A DNA stretch of 64,000 nucleotides, taken from positions 186,001 to 250,000 of the forward strand of contig CP126168.1 in assembly GCA_032881465.1 (NCBI GenBank), in the 5' to 3' direction. How positions within the stretch are numbered: position 1 is the first letter of the stretch; the number at the start of each line of letters is the position of its first letter. Below the pieces are notes generated by a model, which worked only from the letters and a program-made list of their open reading frames with translations, searched no databases and was not told the origin of the DNA. The stretch comes from Parvibaculaceae bacterium PLY_AMNH_Bact1. Lineage in GTDB: Bacteria; Pseudomonadota; Alphaproteobacteria; Parvibaculales; Parvibaculaceae. Shown here piece after piece: positions 44,732-53,650 of this stretch. A program made the position numbers and the translations under genes.

Positions 44732-45979
44732 ATGTCAGAAGTCGATGCAGACCTATTTCAACTCGCCATGTCTGAAGAGGCGCGGCCTCTTATGGATGCG
44801 GTAAAAAAACACATAGTTGAAAACGTTGACCCGATTACCGAAGAGTTCATCAAACTCAATGATGAGAAAGAAGACCGCTGGAGCTGGCATCCGCGCCAGT
44901 TAGAACTCTTGGAGGGCGCCAAAGACAAAGCGAAGGAAGCCGGCCTTTGGAACTTCTTTTTGCCCGATGATGAATCCGGCGCAGGTCTCAGCAATCTGGA
45001 TTACGCCTATATTGCTGCGGAGCTCGGCAAGTCACCGCTCGCGTCGGAGTCGCTGAACTGCAGCGCGCCAGACACTGGCAACATGGAAGTGCTGGAACGC
45101 GTTGGAACACCTGAACAGAAAGAACAATGGCTAAAGCCGCTTCTGGACGGTGAGATCCGGTCAGCCTATGCCATGACAGAACCAAATCTCCCGTCTTCGG
45201 ATGCAAAGAACATCAGCACAAGCGCTGTGTTGGAGGGTGACCAGTGGGTCATCAATGGCGAGAAATTTTATATCTCTGGTGCAGGTGACCCGCGTTGTAA
45301 GATCATGATCACCATGGTGAAAACGAGCCCTGATGCGGCACCAAGCAAGCAGCAGTCGCAGATCCTGGTGCCTATCGATACCCCTGGCGTAGAAGTCCTC
45401 GAAGGCATGCAGGTCTTCGGTGAAGACCACGCGCCGCGTGGGCATATGCACATCAGATTTACAGATGTTCGTGTGCCAAAGGAAAACATGCTCCTTGGGG
45501 AAGGCCGTGGCTTTGAAATCTCTCAGGTACGCCTGGGGCCAGGTCGTATACATCACTGCATGCGCTCGATCGGCAAGGCGGAAAAAGCGCTCGAGTTGAT
45601 GGTGAAGCGGGCCGGGTCCCGCGAAGCGTTTGGTAAGCCGATCGCGAAGCTCGGAAAAAACGTTGAAGTGATCTCGCGCGCTCGTATCGAGATCAACGCC
45701 ATGCGCTTGGCGGTACTGCAAGCCGCCAAGGCCATGGACGTCCTCGGCAACAAGGAAGCCCGCGTCTATGTGAGTGCGGTGAAGGCAATGGTGCCGGAGA
45801 AAGTCTGTTTGATCATCGACCAGGCCATACAGATGCATGGCGCTGCGGGTATTTCTCAATGGACGCCATTGGCGGGTCTATACACAGACATGCGCCATCT
45901 GCGCTTTGCTGACGGTCCAGATGAAGTGCATCACATGGTTGTGGGGCGGGCAGAACTGCAGAAATACGACCTGTGGTAA
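44732..45979 (+). CDS. Acyl-CoA dehydrogenase (ACAD10/11-like)
   Basis: A 415-residue acyl-CoA dehydrogenase. The motif AYAMTEPNLPSSDAKNIST has SSDA in place of the usual AGSD; EKFYISGAGDPRCKIMI and the C-terminal RFADGPDEVHHMVVGRAELQ follow. It groups with the 37172-38341 enzyme by the DGPxEVH ending. GGGGGA is well placed before the ATG at 44732; an upstream in-frame start would add 28 residues. It is followed by a strong terminator. Confidence 0.88.
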   Translation: MSEVDADLFQLAMSEEARPLMDAVKKHIVENVDPITEEFIKLNDEKEDRWSWHPRQLELLEGAKDKAKEAGLWNFFLPDDESGAGLSNLDYAYIAAELGKSPLASESLNCSAPDTGNMEVLERVGTPEQKEQWLKPLLDGEIRSAYAMTEPNLPSSDAKNISTSAVLEGDQWVINGEKFYISGAGDPRCKIMITMVKTSPDAAPSKQQSQILVPIDTPGVEVLEGMQVFGEDHAPRGHMHIRFTDVRVPKENMLLGEGRGFEISQVRLGPGRIHHCMRSIGKAEKALELMVKRAGSREAFGKPIAKLGKNVEVISRARIEINAMRLAVLQAAKAMDVLGNKEARVYVSAVKAMVPEKVCLIIDQAIQMHGAAGISQWTPLAGLYTDMRHLRFADGPDEVHHMVVGRAELQKYDLW

Positions 45980-46026
45980 GCTGAGTTCAAGCTTGGCGCG
46001 AAGCCAGATTTGGACGAGAAATGTGG

Positions 46027-46064
46027 AAACCCCTTACGAGCTTCGGGCTGGTGAGGGGTTTTTT
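46027..46064 (+). terminator. Rho-independent terminator
   Basis: AAACCCCTTAC and GTGAGGGGTTT form an 11-bp stem with one G-T wobble and a 13-base loop, followed by a T-run to 46064. It lies 47 bp after the acyl-CoA dehydrogenase stop. Confidence 0.8.
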
Positions 46065-46209
46065 AACGTGAAAAGCCTAATTTCTGGGCAGATCGCTAGT
46101 TGTATCAACGCTGATACAATTTCGCAGAAGAAAGGGTGCCTTCGGGACACGTTGGCCTGCTTTGACTCCTAGTCTTCTGTTGCTTGCGTCGAACTGGGAG
46201 AATATCGAT

Positions 46210-47586
46210 ATGCATGCATCAAGGCGCCAGGTGTTGATGGGCGCGGCAGCAACTTCTGTGCTGGCGACCGCCGGCTGTGTGGGAACCTTTGGATCCTCTT
46301 CATCATACCTCACACAGATCCTCGAACCTGTAAATCAGAATACGGTTTTTCATTGGACCGATATCGTGATGCAACAGGTGCGGGATCAACGTGTGCCGCC
46401 CCCACGCGCGGCATACAATTTTTCTCTGCCTTTGGCCGCAGGATTTCTAGCGGCAAACGGGATTGAGCAAAAATATGTCGAGCCCTTCGGGGTCGGCGCG
46501 GGTCCAGCAGGAGCAGACCCTGAAGTTGCCTATGGCGTAGCGTTCGCAATTGCTGCAGCTGAAGCTTTTCAACAGCCATTCATTTTCGAACGTCGAGCTT
46601 TCTTAGGCCAATTCCCTGATGGTGAGGCAAAGCAGCTTGGCGTGGAGTGGGGGGAGCGTGTGGGCAGCTACATTGTCGACATGCGCACCGATGATGGCTC
46701 AGAGCCCAGCGAGGCAAACTTTTATTTGGATCGCTATCAGCGCCGTCCAGATGAACTGCGCTGGAGTCCTACGGGCCCATTTTACTCAGCGTCACCGGGA
46801 CCGGCCTTTGGCTCGTTTGCGCGTGGTGTTTTTCCAGGGCAAGGAAAAATCAAACCCTGGACAATGACGTCTGGGTCTCAGTTTCGGGCGGTTGATTTTT
46901 ATGACCCCAAAAGCCCTGAATTCGCGAATGAATTTGCTACCATCAAGGCATTAGGTGGCGGCGACAGTACGATACGGACAGAGGATCAATCTCAGATTGC
47001 CCTCTTCTGGGAAGATGGTCCCTGGGGGATTACGCCGCCCGGCCACTTCATCTATATCGGCATTCAACTCCTGCAAGACCAAGGATTGAGTTTCATAGAA
47101 CTGGCGCGGGCCTTCGCATTGATGGGCATGACGCAGGCGGATGCCTCAATCAGCGCCTGGGACAGCAAATATCACCACGATATTGTGCGGCCTGAGAGTG
47201 CCATTCGGGTAAGAGCACCTAAGTTCCACAATCCCGATCCGCGCGTGGTCGCCCAATCGGATTGGCAGAGCTATATCCCAACACCAGAGTTCCCCGCCTA
47301 TACATCAGGTCATTCGACCTTTGGGGCCGCCGGTACTGAGATGATTGCACACGTCCTGGGGCGCGATGAGGTGACCTTCTCAGGAAGGTCTCCTGACCAG
47401 GTCCTTTGGCCGGAACTAACGGGTGTCACTCGACGCTGGACGAGCCTTAGCCAGGCGGCTGAGGAAAATGGGCTTTCTCGCCTGTATGGTGGTGTTCACT
47501 GGGAACTCGATCATGTGCAGGCCATGAAAGCGGGGCGTGCTATTGCACGTCAAGCCTATCAAACACTTTTTGTGAAGAGGGCTTGA
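46210..47586 (+). CDS. Vanadium-dependent haloperoxidase-like (PAP2 superfamily) protein
   Basis: A 458-residue protein with a Tat-type signal (SRRQVLMGAAATSVLATAGC; the cysteine at residue 23 sits in a weak lipobox). The vanadate-site motifs are all present: KYHHDIVRPESAIR, the P-x-Y-x-SGH core in FPAYTSGHSTFGAA, and RLYGGVHWELDHVQA with the axial histidine. Family members oxidise halides with hydrogen peroxide or act as phosphatases; which applies cannot be read. GGGAG lies upstream of the ATG at 46210. The next gene, 4 bp later, encodes a beta-barrel protein. Confidence 0.85.
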   Translation: MHASRRQVLMGAAATSVLATAGCVGTFGSSSSYLTQILEPVNQNTVFHWTDIVMQQVRDQRVPPPRAAYNFSLPLAAGFLAANGIEQKYVEPFGVGAGPAGADPEVAYGVAFAIAAAEAFQQPFIFERRAFLGQFPDGEAKQLGVEWGERVGSYIVDMRTDDGSEPSEANFYLDRYQRRPDELRWSPTGPFYSASPGPAFGSFARGVFPGQGKIKPWTMTSGSQFRAVDFYDPKSPEFANEFATIKALGGGDSTIRTEDQSQIALFWEDGPWGITPPGHFIYIGIQLLQDQGLSFIELARAFALMGMTQADASISAWDSKYHHDIVRPESAIRVRAPKFHNPDPRVVAQSDWQSYIPTPEFPAYTSGHSTFGAAGTEMIAHVLGRDEVTFSGRSPDQVLWPELTGVTRRWTSLSQAAEENGLSRLYGGVHWELDHVQAMKAGRAIARQAYQTLFVKRA

Positions 47587-47589
47587 GGC

Positions 47590-48606
47590 ATGACCAAGAA
47601 CAATCAGAAATTCTTGCTCTCGACGGCATCGACAGCTGTTTTGTTAGGGGCGGCAACGACCGCATATGCGGAGGGCGTGTCTCTCAACTATGAAAGACTT
47701 TCTTTCTTCGAGGAGCCTCTCGCGACAGAAGTAGGTGATGTAACGTTAGAACTCAGAGGTACTGTCGACCTGCCTGTATCAGTCCAATTGGAGGGCGATG
47801 ACAGAGAGGACTACAACTTCACAGGAAACTTTCAGGTCAACGCTGAAACTCAGACAGCCAATCAGCTGACTCTGGGTGCGGCCTATTTCGGTCAATACGC
47901 GACAGAAGATACCGATGACCACTACACAGACAACGTGGCTGGTTACGTCGGCGGTGTTTGGGGAACGCTCATTGGGGGCAATGTCTCTGGAATTGTCCGT
48001 GAAGAGACAAGACGTGCGCGCGGTGTTGGCAATGCAGAGCTGGCATTCGATGCAACCTATGGTTCGCTGGATGACCTAGGTGGTTCCTATATTGGTCGTT
48101 ATGGGCCGGTTGTGCTTAGCGGTACCATTGACGAAGACGCAAATGTGGACGTTGGTTTCATGTTCCAGAGGCCGCTTGGCAACAAGGACTATCGTTTCAC
48201 GGGCCGCTACTCGGAAGGCACCTATACATCCGCAGATGGGTCAGCTGTCTTCGATACTCGAGCTGTTGGTGCGGTCGCAGAGTTTGTCTATGGCAGCTCA
48301 ACATTTGATCTTGGCGTGGGGTATGAAGATTTTGCCGCGACAGCTGTGGATGTTGACCGGTGGTACCTGTCAACGGGCGCTCAAACCAAGATAGGTGTTA
48401 CGAGCCTGTCTCTTGAAGGTCATTATGGCGAGGTAGAAGGCCAGGAAGAGGTCGCGGCCTCATTTGGCGCTGCCTACGACATCGCCCGGGGTTTGTCAGC
48501 CAATCTTGGTGTCAATTACAGCTATGCTCCCATAACGGTAAATGGAATCAGTTTTAACGACGCCCAGGAAACAAAGGGTATCGTGTCTTTGCGATATAGT
48601 TTCTAA
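47590..48606 (+). CDS. Outer-membrane beta-barrel (porin-like) protein
   Basis: A 338-residue protein with a signal peptide (LSTASTAVLLGAATTAYA, cut before EGVSL). The rest is a run of amphipathic beta strands ending in VSLRYSF, with a terminal phenylalanine as needed for outer-membrane assembly. It resembles gram-negative porins of the alphaproteobacterial type only generally. It lies 4 bp after the haloperoxidase-like gene and 86 bp before an OmpR-type response regulator, so it may be a target of that system. Confidence 0.8.
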   Translation: MTKNNQKFLLSTASTAVLLGAATTAYAEGVSLNYERLSFFEEPLATEVGDVTLELRGTVDLPVSVQLEGDDREDYNFTGNFQVNAETQTANQLTLGAAYFGQYATEDTDDHYTDNVAGYVGGVWGTLIGGNVSGIVREETRRARGVGNAELAFDATYGSLDDLGGSYIGRYGPVVLSGTIDEDANVDVGFMFQRPLGNKDYRFTGRYSEGTYTSADGSAVFDTRAVGAVAEFVYGSSTFDLGVGYEDFAATAVDVDRWYLSTGAQTKIGVTSLSLEGHYGEVEGQEEVAASFGAAYDIARGLSANLGVNYSYAPITVNGISFNDAQETKGIVSLRYSF

Positions 48607-48691
48607 GATAAGCTAGTCGGCGCGCGACAATGCTTGCGCGTCTTGCGCCGACGGTACTGAGAGATCGACAAAAGACAGGGGTTGTCGACGA

Positions 48692-49405
48692 ATGGAGCGG
48701 TTCGCTCGCATTCTGGTTGTAGATGATCAGCCAGATATCCGTGAAGCACTCGGCGCTCATCTGGAGCGAAGTGGGTTTTCTGTCGCGCTTGCAGAAAACG
48801 CGAGCGCCGCGCGGTCGCTCATAGAGTCTGACACAATCGACCTAGTCGTGCTCGACATCATGATGCCAGGGGAAGATGGTCTAAGTCTTTGTCGGCATTT
48901 GCGCGAAACGCAGAACCTACCAGTAATACTTCTCACCGCGTTGACGGATGATACGGATCGCATTGTCGGGCTGGAGCTCGGTGCAGATGATTATGTGACC
49001 AAGCCGTTCAACCCGAGGGAGCTCGTAGCCAGGATTAAGGCAGTTCTACGCAGAACTCAAAATCCAGCGGAAATCACCCAGAACATGCATACCAGGCGGT
49101 TTGGTACATGGGTGCTGCACCTGCATAGAGGCGAGCTGACCGATCAGGATGGCACCATTGTTCCATTAAGCGCAGGCGAGATACAGTTACTCACTGTGTT
49201 TCTCGAAAACCACAATTGCGTTCTGACCCGTGATGAGCTGATCGACCTCACAAAAGGACGAGATGCGTTGCCGTTCGAGCGCAGCGTGGACAATATGATC
49301 AGCAGATTGCGCCGCAAGATCGAGCCCAACCCGAAAGAGCCGATCTATATAAAGACGGTTTGGGGTGGTGGGTACCGGTTTGTCACGCAGTCCGACGCGC
49401 CGTGA
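48692..49405 (+). CDS. OmpR-family response regulator
   Basis: A 237-residue two-domain regulator. Receiver: acidic pair Asp11/Asp12, phosphoacceptor Asp55 (LVVLDIMMPGEDG) and the lysine in YVTKPFNPREL. Output: winged helix with LSAGEIQLLTVFLENHNCVL, and VDNMISRLRRKIEPNP then a YIKTVWGGGYRF wing. Its stop overlaps the GTG start of the kinase, so the pair is translationally coupled. Upstream porin-like and haloperoxidase genes are possible targets. Confidence 0.95.
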   Translation: MERFARILVVDDQPDIREALGAHLERSGFSVALAENASAARSLIESDTIDLVVLDIMMPGEDGLSLCRHLRETQNLPVILLTALTDDTDRIVGLELGADDYVTKPFNPRELVARIKAVLRRTQNPAEITQNMHTRRFGTWVLHLHRGELTDQDGTIVPLSAGEIQLLTVFLENHNCVLTRDELIDLTKGRDALPFERSVDNMISRLRRKIEPNPKEPIYIKTVWGGGYRFVTQSDAP

Positions 49406-50862
49406 TCGATTTTCTTCGACTTCGAACGCTGCCAGGGCAACTCATCACCTTGTTTGTCGTTGTCCTGCTGGTCTCTCAGGTTGTCAATGTCTTGCTGATA
49501 ATTGGTGAGCGACGGATGCAAGCACGCTCTACGCTTTATGCCTCGGCCATTGAGAAAATGGCTAACGGGACTGAGCAAGTCATCGCATTTCCAGGCAGAA
49601 GACTTGGTCCTGAACCCAGAGATAGGCGGGGTGCCCCTGTTCGTATTGAGGTGAATCCATCCTCGGCGATTGGTCGCCTTTCAGAGATAGAATGTCTCTC
49701 TGCTTATGAAGAGCAGCTCAGTAATCTGTTGCACAGTCGGAGTATTCAATTTGAAACTGTGCGCGTCTGTCGGGGAGAAAAGCTGCGGCCGCCTGAGCGT
49801 CAATCTGGTACAGCGGGAGCGAGGCGGTCTGACAACGGTGTGGGCCGAGATGGCCAGCGAGCCATGCGTCCGCCGCCGCCAGGACATAGACCTCCGCCCG
49901 ACCCGAGGGGGGCACCTGGTCCGGGTTTTGAAAGCATGGTGATGTCGGTCCATCTGGCGGATGGTCGATGGATCAATGGGATCACCGGACACTATCCACT
50001 GGAAAACATGACGCCACGCGTGTTTTTGGCAACTGGTGGCATGGTGTTGGTAACGGTTCTTGTTGTTATCTTTTTTGCAGGGCGCATTACCCGCCCTCTG
50101 ACCAGCCTCGCAGAGGCTGCGGATCAGTTGGGCCGCGGTGGGCATGGAATATCTCTGAAAGAAGAAGGGCCAACGGATCTGCGCTCGGCGATTGCCGCGT
50201 TTAATGCCATGCAGGAACGGCTCACCCGCATGATCGAAACCCAGCGGACAATGCTCCGGTCCGTCGGTCATGACTTAAGGACGCCACTCACATCGCTACG
50301 CATACGGGCGGAGGCCATGGAACCGGAGGTCGAGCGTATCAAAGTGATCGCGACTCTCGATGAAATGAAGGCGATGATTGAGGAGATCCTTACCTGGGCA
50401 GAAGATGCCTCAGGTATGGAAGAGCTTCACCGCGTTGATTTGAATGCACTGTTGACTAGCCTAAGTGATGATTATCAAGACGCTGGCCAGAATGTGATCT
50501 ACGAAGAGGGCGCGGCAATCATTGTGTTGTGCAGACGCGTTTCTCTCCGTCGCGCGTTGCGTAACCTTATCGACAACGGTCTGAAATATGGGGATGAGGT
50601 CAATATTTCCCTTTTTGTCGACGGTGAATCCGTTCGCATCTGCATCGACGATAAAGGACCCGGTATTCCAGACGAGGATCTGCGCGATGTCCTCAAACCG
50701 TTTGTCCGCCTGGAAACATCGCGGAACAAAGATACCGGCGGGTCTGGGTTAGGATTGTCGATCGCTCAGTCAATCATTCAGGCGCATGGCGCTGAACTGG
50801 ATCTCCAAAATAGGAAATCGGGTGGTTTCCGTGCATCATTCAAGTTACCGCGAGAGACCTGA
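49402..50862 (+). CDS. EnvZ-like sensor histidine kinase
   Basis: A 486-residue membrane kinase: first helix at about residues 12-33 (LITLFVVVLLVSQVVNVLLI), a periplasmic domain of about 180 residues, a second helix, HAMP, then the H-box MLRSVGHDLRTPLTSLRIRA, N-box RNLIDNGLKYG, and G-boxes DDKGPGIPDE and GGSGLGLSIA. The periplasmic part carries a proline/glycine/arginine-rich tract with PPPPGHRPPP near residues 155-175, which is unusual. GTG at 49402 overlaps the regulator stop (GTGA). Confidence 0.93.
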   Translation: MIDFLRLRTLPGQLITLFVVVLLVSQVVNVLLIIGERRMQARSTLYASAIEKMANGTEQVIAFPGRRLGPEPRDRRGAPVRIEVNPSSAIGRLSEIECLSAYEEQLSNLLHSRSIQFETVRVCRGEKLRPPERQSGTAGARRSDNGVGRDGQRAMRPPPPGHRPPPDPRGAPGPGFESMVMSVHLADGRWINGITGHYPLENMTPRVFLATGGMVLVTVLVVIFFAGRITRPLTSLAEAADQLGRGGHGISLKEEGPTDLRSAIAAFNAMQERLTRMIETQRTMLRSVGHDLRTPLTSLRIRAEAMEPEVERIKVIATLDEMKAMIEEILTWAEDASGMEELHRVDLNALLTSLSDDYQDAGQNVIYEEGAAIIVLCRRVSLRRALRNLIDNGLKYGDEVNISLFVDGESVRICIDDKGPGIPDEDLRDVLKPFVRLETSRNKDTGGSGLGLSIAQSIIQAHGAELDLQNRKSGGFRASFKLPRET

Positions 50863-50886
50863 AAGCGACGAATCAATCGACGACCA

Positions 50887-52503
50887 TCAGGTCGAATAGG
50901 ATGGGTCGTACATATAGCCCTGGATGGCGTGGGCATATCCTTCAGGATGAGAAATCTGAGCAACGCCTTCGCGGTTTGCGGTGTCGGCGACGCGCTCGGC
51001 GATCTTTGCGGAAACATTTCGGATTGTTGGCAGTCTTGGATAGATTGCACCTTCTGCGATATCCTGATCCGTCACCTCGTCAGCGAGTGCTTCTGCTGCA
51101 GCCAGAAACATATTCTCAGAGATGACCGTCGCATCCGAGACAATAGCCCCCAATCCAATACCCGGAAAAATATAGGCATTGTTGCCTTGGGCGGGGCGAT
51201 GAGTGTGGCCATTCAGAGAAATTGTTTCAAAAGGGCTGCCACTGGCAAAGATCGCCCTTCCATCGCTCCACTCGTATGCCTGCTCGGCTGTGCATTCAGC
51301 GCTCGAGGTCGGATTGGATAAGGCAAAGATAGTCGGCCGGTCGTTGATATCCGCCATCGCGTGGACGACTTCTTCAGTAAATGTACCTGGTGCACCGGTA
51401 GCACCTATCAGCACGTCCGGTTGGATGGTTCGGATCGCCGAGAGAAAGTCCAGTTCGGGATGTTTGTGTGCGTAAGGTAAGTTATGAGACATCAGATCTG
51501 AGCGGCTCTCAACGACAAGTCCCTCAACGTCGACAAACCAAAGTTTTGCGCGTGCCTCGTCATAGGATAGTCCTTTTTGCTGAAATGCCGCGCAGATGAG
51601 GTCAGCAATGCCAGTCGCCGCAGATCCTGCGCCAAGAAACATGATTTTCAGGTCTTCGAACTTTTTGTTTGATATGCGTGTGGAAGCATAAACGCCAGCG
51701 AGTGCCACGGCGGCAGTTCCCTGAATATCGTCGTTGAAACAGAGAACCTGATCCCGATAGGTGTTCAGCAGCCGATAAGCATTGGGTGTCTGAAAGTCTT
51801 CAAATTGAATGAGCGCTTTAGGGAACTTCACCTGAACAGCGTCAACAAACTCCGCCACCAGTGCATCATAGTCATCACCACCTACACGGGGGTAAGGGTA
51901 GCCGAGATAAAGAGGATCTTTGCGAAGCTCTTCATTTTCTGTCCCGACATCAAGCATCACTGGGAGGCATTGATGGGGGTGAATCCCAGCACAGGCAACG
52001 TAGAGAGCGAGCTTCCCAATGGGGATACCCATACCGTTCGCACCAAGGTCGCCAAGGCCAAGGATGCGCTGGCCATCGGTAATCACGATCACACGAATGT
52101 CGTTTTCTGGCCAGTTTTCAAGCATGGATGAGATATGACCTCTGTCTTCCGGCGTAATGTAGAAGCCCTGTGGTTTTCTAAAAATGTGGGCGAATTCTTT
52201 GCAGGCTTGCCCTACCGTCGGCGTGTAAACCAACGGCATGATCTCTTCGATGTGATCTATCAGCGTCCGGTAGAAGAGTGTTTGGTTGCGCTCTTGAAGA
52301 GCGGTCAAAAAAATGTACCGCTCAATATCGTAAGCCTTGCGACGCATGTTCGCCAGAACACGCATTTTCTGCGTATCAAGATTGGAAACGTTGTGGGGCA
52401 GCAGGCCGCGTAGGCCCAACGCATCACGTTCTTGCCGCGAGAAGGCTGTTGATTTTGTGCGCACCCTATCGCTCAATAACGAGCGGCCTACTGCCTTCCT
52501 CAT
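50887..52503 (-). CDS. Malic enzyme (oxaloacetate-decarboxylating malate dehydrogenase)
   Basis: A 538-residue enzyme converting malate to pyruvate and CO2 with NAD(P) reduction. It is of the MaeA/eukaryotic-like size. Family marks: PLVYTPTVGQAC, IVITDGQRILGLGDLGANGM, the metal-site CFNDDIQGTAAVALAG and dinucleotide motif FLGAGSAATGIADLI. Cofactor preference cannot be read with confidence. Single gene convergent with the sensor kinase. Confidence 0.95.
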   Translation of the reverse strand: MRKAVGRSLLSDRVRTKSTAFSRQERDALGLRGLLPHNVSNLDTQKMRVLANMRRKAYDIERYIFLTALQERNQTLFYRTLIDHIEEIMPLVYTPTVGQACKEFAHIFRKPQGFYITPEDRGHISSMLENWPENDIRVIVITDGQRILGLGDLGANGMGIPIGKLALYVACAGIHPHQCLPVMLDVGTENEELRKDPLYLGYPYPRVGGDDYDALVAEFVDAVQVKFPKALIQFEDFQTPNAYRLLNTYRDQVLCFNDDIQGTAAVALAGVYASTRISNKKFEDLKIMFLGAGSAATGIADLICAAFQQKGLSYDEARAKLWFVDVEGLVVESRSDLMSHNLPYAHKHPELDFLSAIRTIQPDVLIGATGAPGTFTEEVVHAMADINDRPTIFALSNPTSSAECTAEQAYEWSDGRAIFASGSPFETISLNGHTHRPAQGNNAYIFPGIGLGAIVSDATVISENMFLAAAEALADEVTDQDIAEGAIYPRLPTIRNVSAKIAERVADTANREGVAQISHPEGYAHAIQGYMYDPSYST

Positions 52504-52646
52504 AACGCCTGCCTCTCGCTATTGTCGCTCTGTGAACTTTGCAATTAGTGAGACTATAGATTTTGTCCTCTCCCGGAGACAATTTGTCAGTCAATTCGTG
52601 GTGAGGCACTGGTGATTGTGGGAACTGAGCATTCACCGTCGAGCAA

Positions 52647-52880
52647 CTATCCTTTCCCACCTGCAATTCCGTCCCGCGGACGTTTTGGCAAGCGGCTCCA
52701 AATGGATTGGGCAACACTGAGGGCAATGACAAAAAGAAGAAAAACCGCGACGATCCGCAGGTCATTGAAGTCTGTGCCTTTGGTCCATGCGGGGAATTGG
52801 CCCCAGGCAAAATAAACGCCATAGCAGACGCCGGTGGCAATAGCGAGGCCAGCCACATGCCAGATCAATCGGTAGACCAC
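52647..52880 (-). CDS. Small two-helix membrane protein, end of the Rieske/haem b operon
   Basis: A 77-residue protein with two membrane helices (about residues 5-26 and 43-62) and a basic C-terminus. Its GTG start shares one base with the upstream TAG stop (TAGTG), so translation is coupled. No family is recognised. By place it may be a structural subunit of the redox module. Confidence 0.7.
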   Translation of the reverse strand: MVYRLIWHVAGLAIATGVCYGVYFAWGQFPAWTKGTDFNDLRIVAVFLLFVIALSVAQSIWSRLPKRPRDGIAGGKG

Positions 52881-53650
52881 TACAGAACCTCCACACTATT
52901 GAGGTCGACTTTGAAGACCATCAGGTCACCCCTGCGCTCAATCTGACCGTCGACACGCACTCGAGCAGCGACATATCTCTGCAGCTCCTCCTCAATTGGA
53001 TTTCCATCTTGATCCGATAGGAGGAAAAATTCGGTTCCCTCAACAGGCGCGGTGCTAACAAAAACCGCTGGCACACCGCCATTCAGACACAAATTGGCGC
53101 AGGCTTTGTGAGCAATCCCGGTTCCCGGGCGCATAGCGCCCACATAACACTTGCCGTCGCAAACCTCTCCGGTCAGTCTCCACGTGCCAAGATCCGTAAC
53201 AGACAGATCAATTGTGGCGCGCACATCATCAGTCAACCCTTCAGCCGACGCTTGTAGGGGGACTCGACGGCCTACCTGCAACATGTCGATCGTTCCGCGT
53301 TTCAGCAACACTCCACCGACATCCACGACTTGACCGGCGAGCGCCGCTGCTTTCGCCTGCACACCCCGTTTTCCTTGCCCCGCAAGAAGGAGCGTATGCC
53401 CATCGGGGTAGGTTTCATTGGGGGCAATGCGTACGAGAGGATAGGGCGCTGTTTCCAGAATACCTGTGAATGTTTTGTGCTGAAAGAAAAACCGGCCTGG
53501 CCCGGGATCGGGTTGCGTAGCAGAGATAAAGTACCCCGCACCCGCCATCGCTCCGACAAACATTACGATGATCAGAAGAAAGAGTGAACGGCTGCCACGC
53601 GGTACGCCCCGTATGTAACCGACAAAAAAATCATCATGCGTCTTGGGCAT
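52880..53650 (-). CDS. Membrane-anchored protein with C-x3-C pairs, Rieske/haem b operon
   Basis: A 256-residue protein of unknown function. One N-terminal membrane helix (about residues 22-43) leaves a large domain outside the membrane, probably periplasmic. The domain has a cysteine/histidine patch: Cys164 and Cys168 (EVCDGKCYVGAMRPG), His181, Cys184 and Cys188 (HKACANLCLNGGVPAVF). That could bind a metal or form disulfides; there is no CxxCH haem c site. The start shares one base with the upstream stop (TAATG). Conservation of the patch suggests a dedicated partner of the Rieske/haem protein. Confidence 0.75.
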   Translation of the reverse strand: MPKTHDDFFVGYIRGVPRGSRSLFLLIIVMFVGAMAGAGYFISATQPDPGPGRFFFQHKTFTGILETAPYPLVRIAPNETYPDGHTLLLAGQGKRGVQAKAAALAGQVVDVGGVLLKRGTIDMLQVGRRVPLQASAEGLTDDVRATIDLSVTDLGTWRLTGEVCDGKCYVGAMRPGTGIAHKACANLCLNGGVPAVFVSTAPVEGTEFFLLSDQDGNPIEEELQRYVAARVRVDGQIERRGDLMVFKVDLNSVEVL

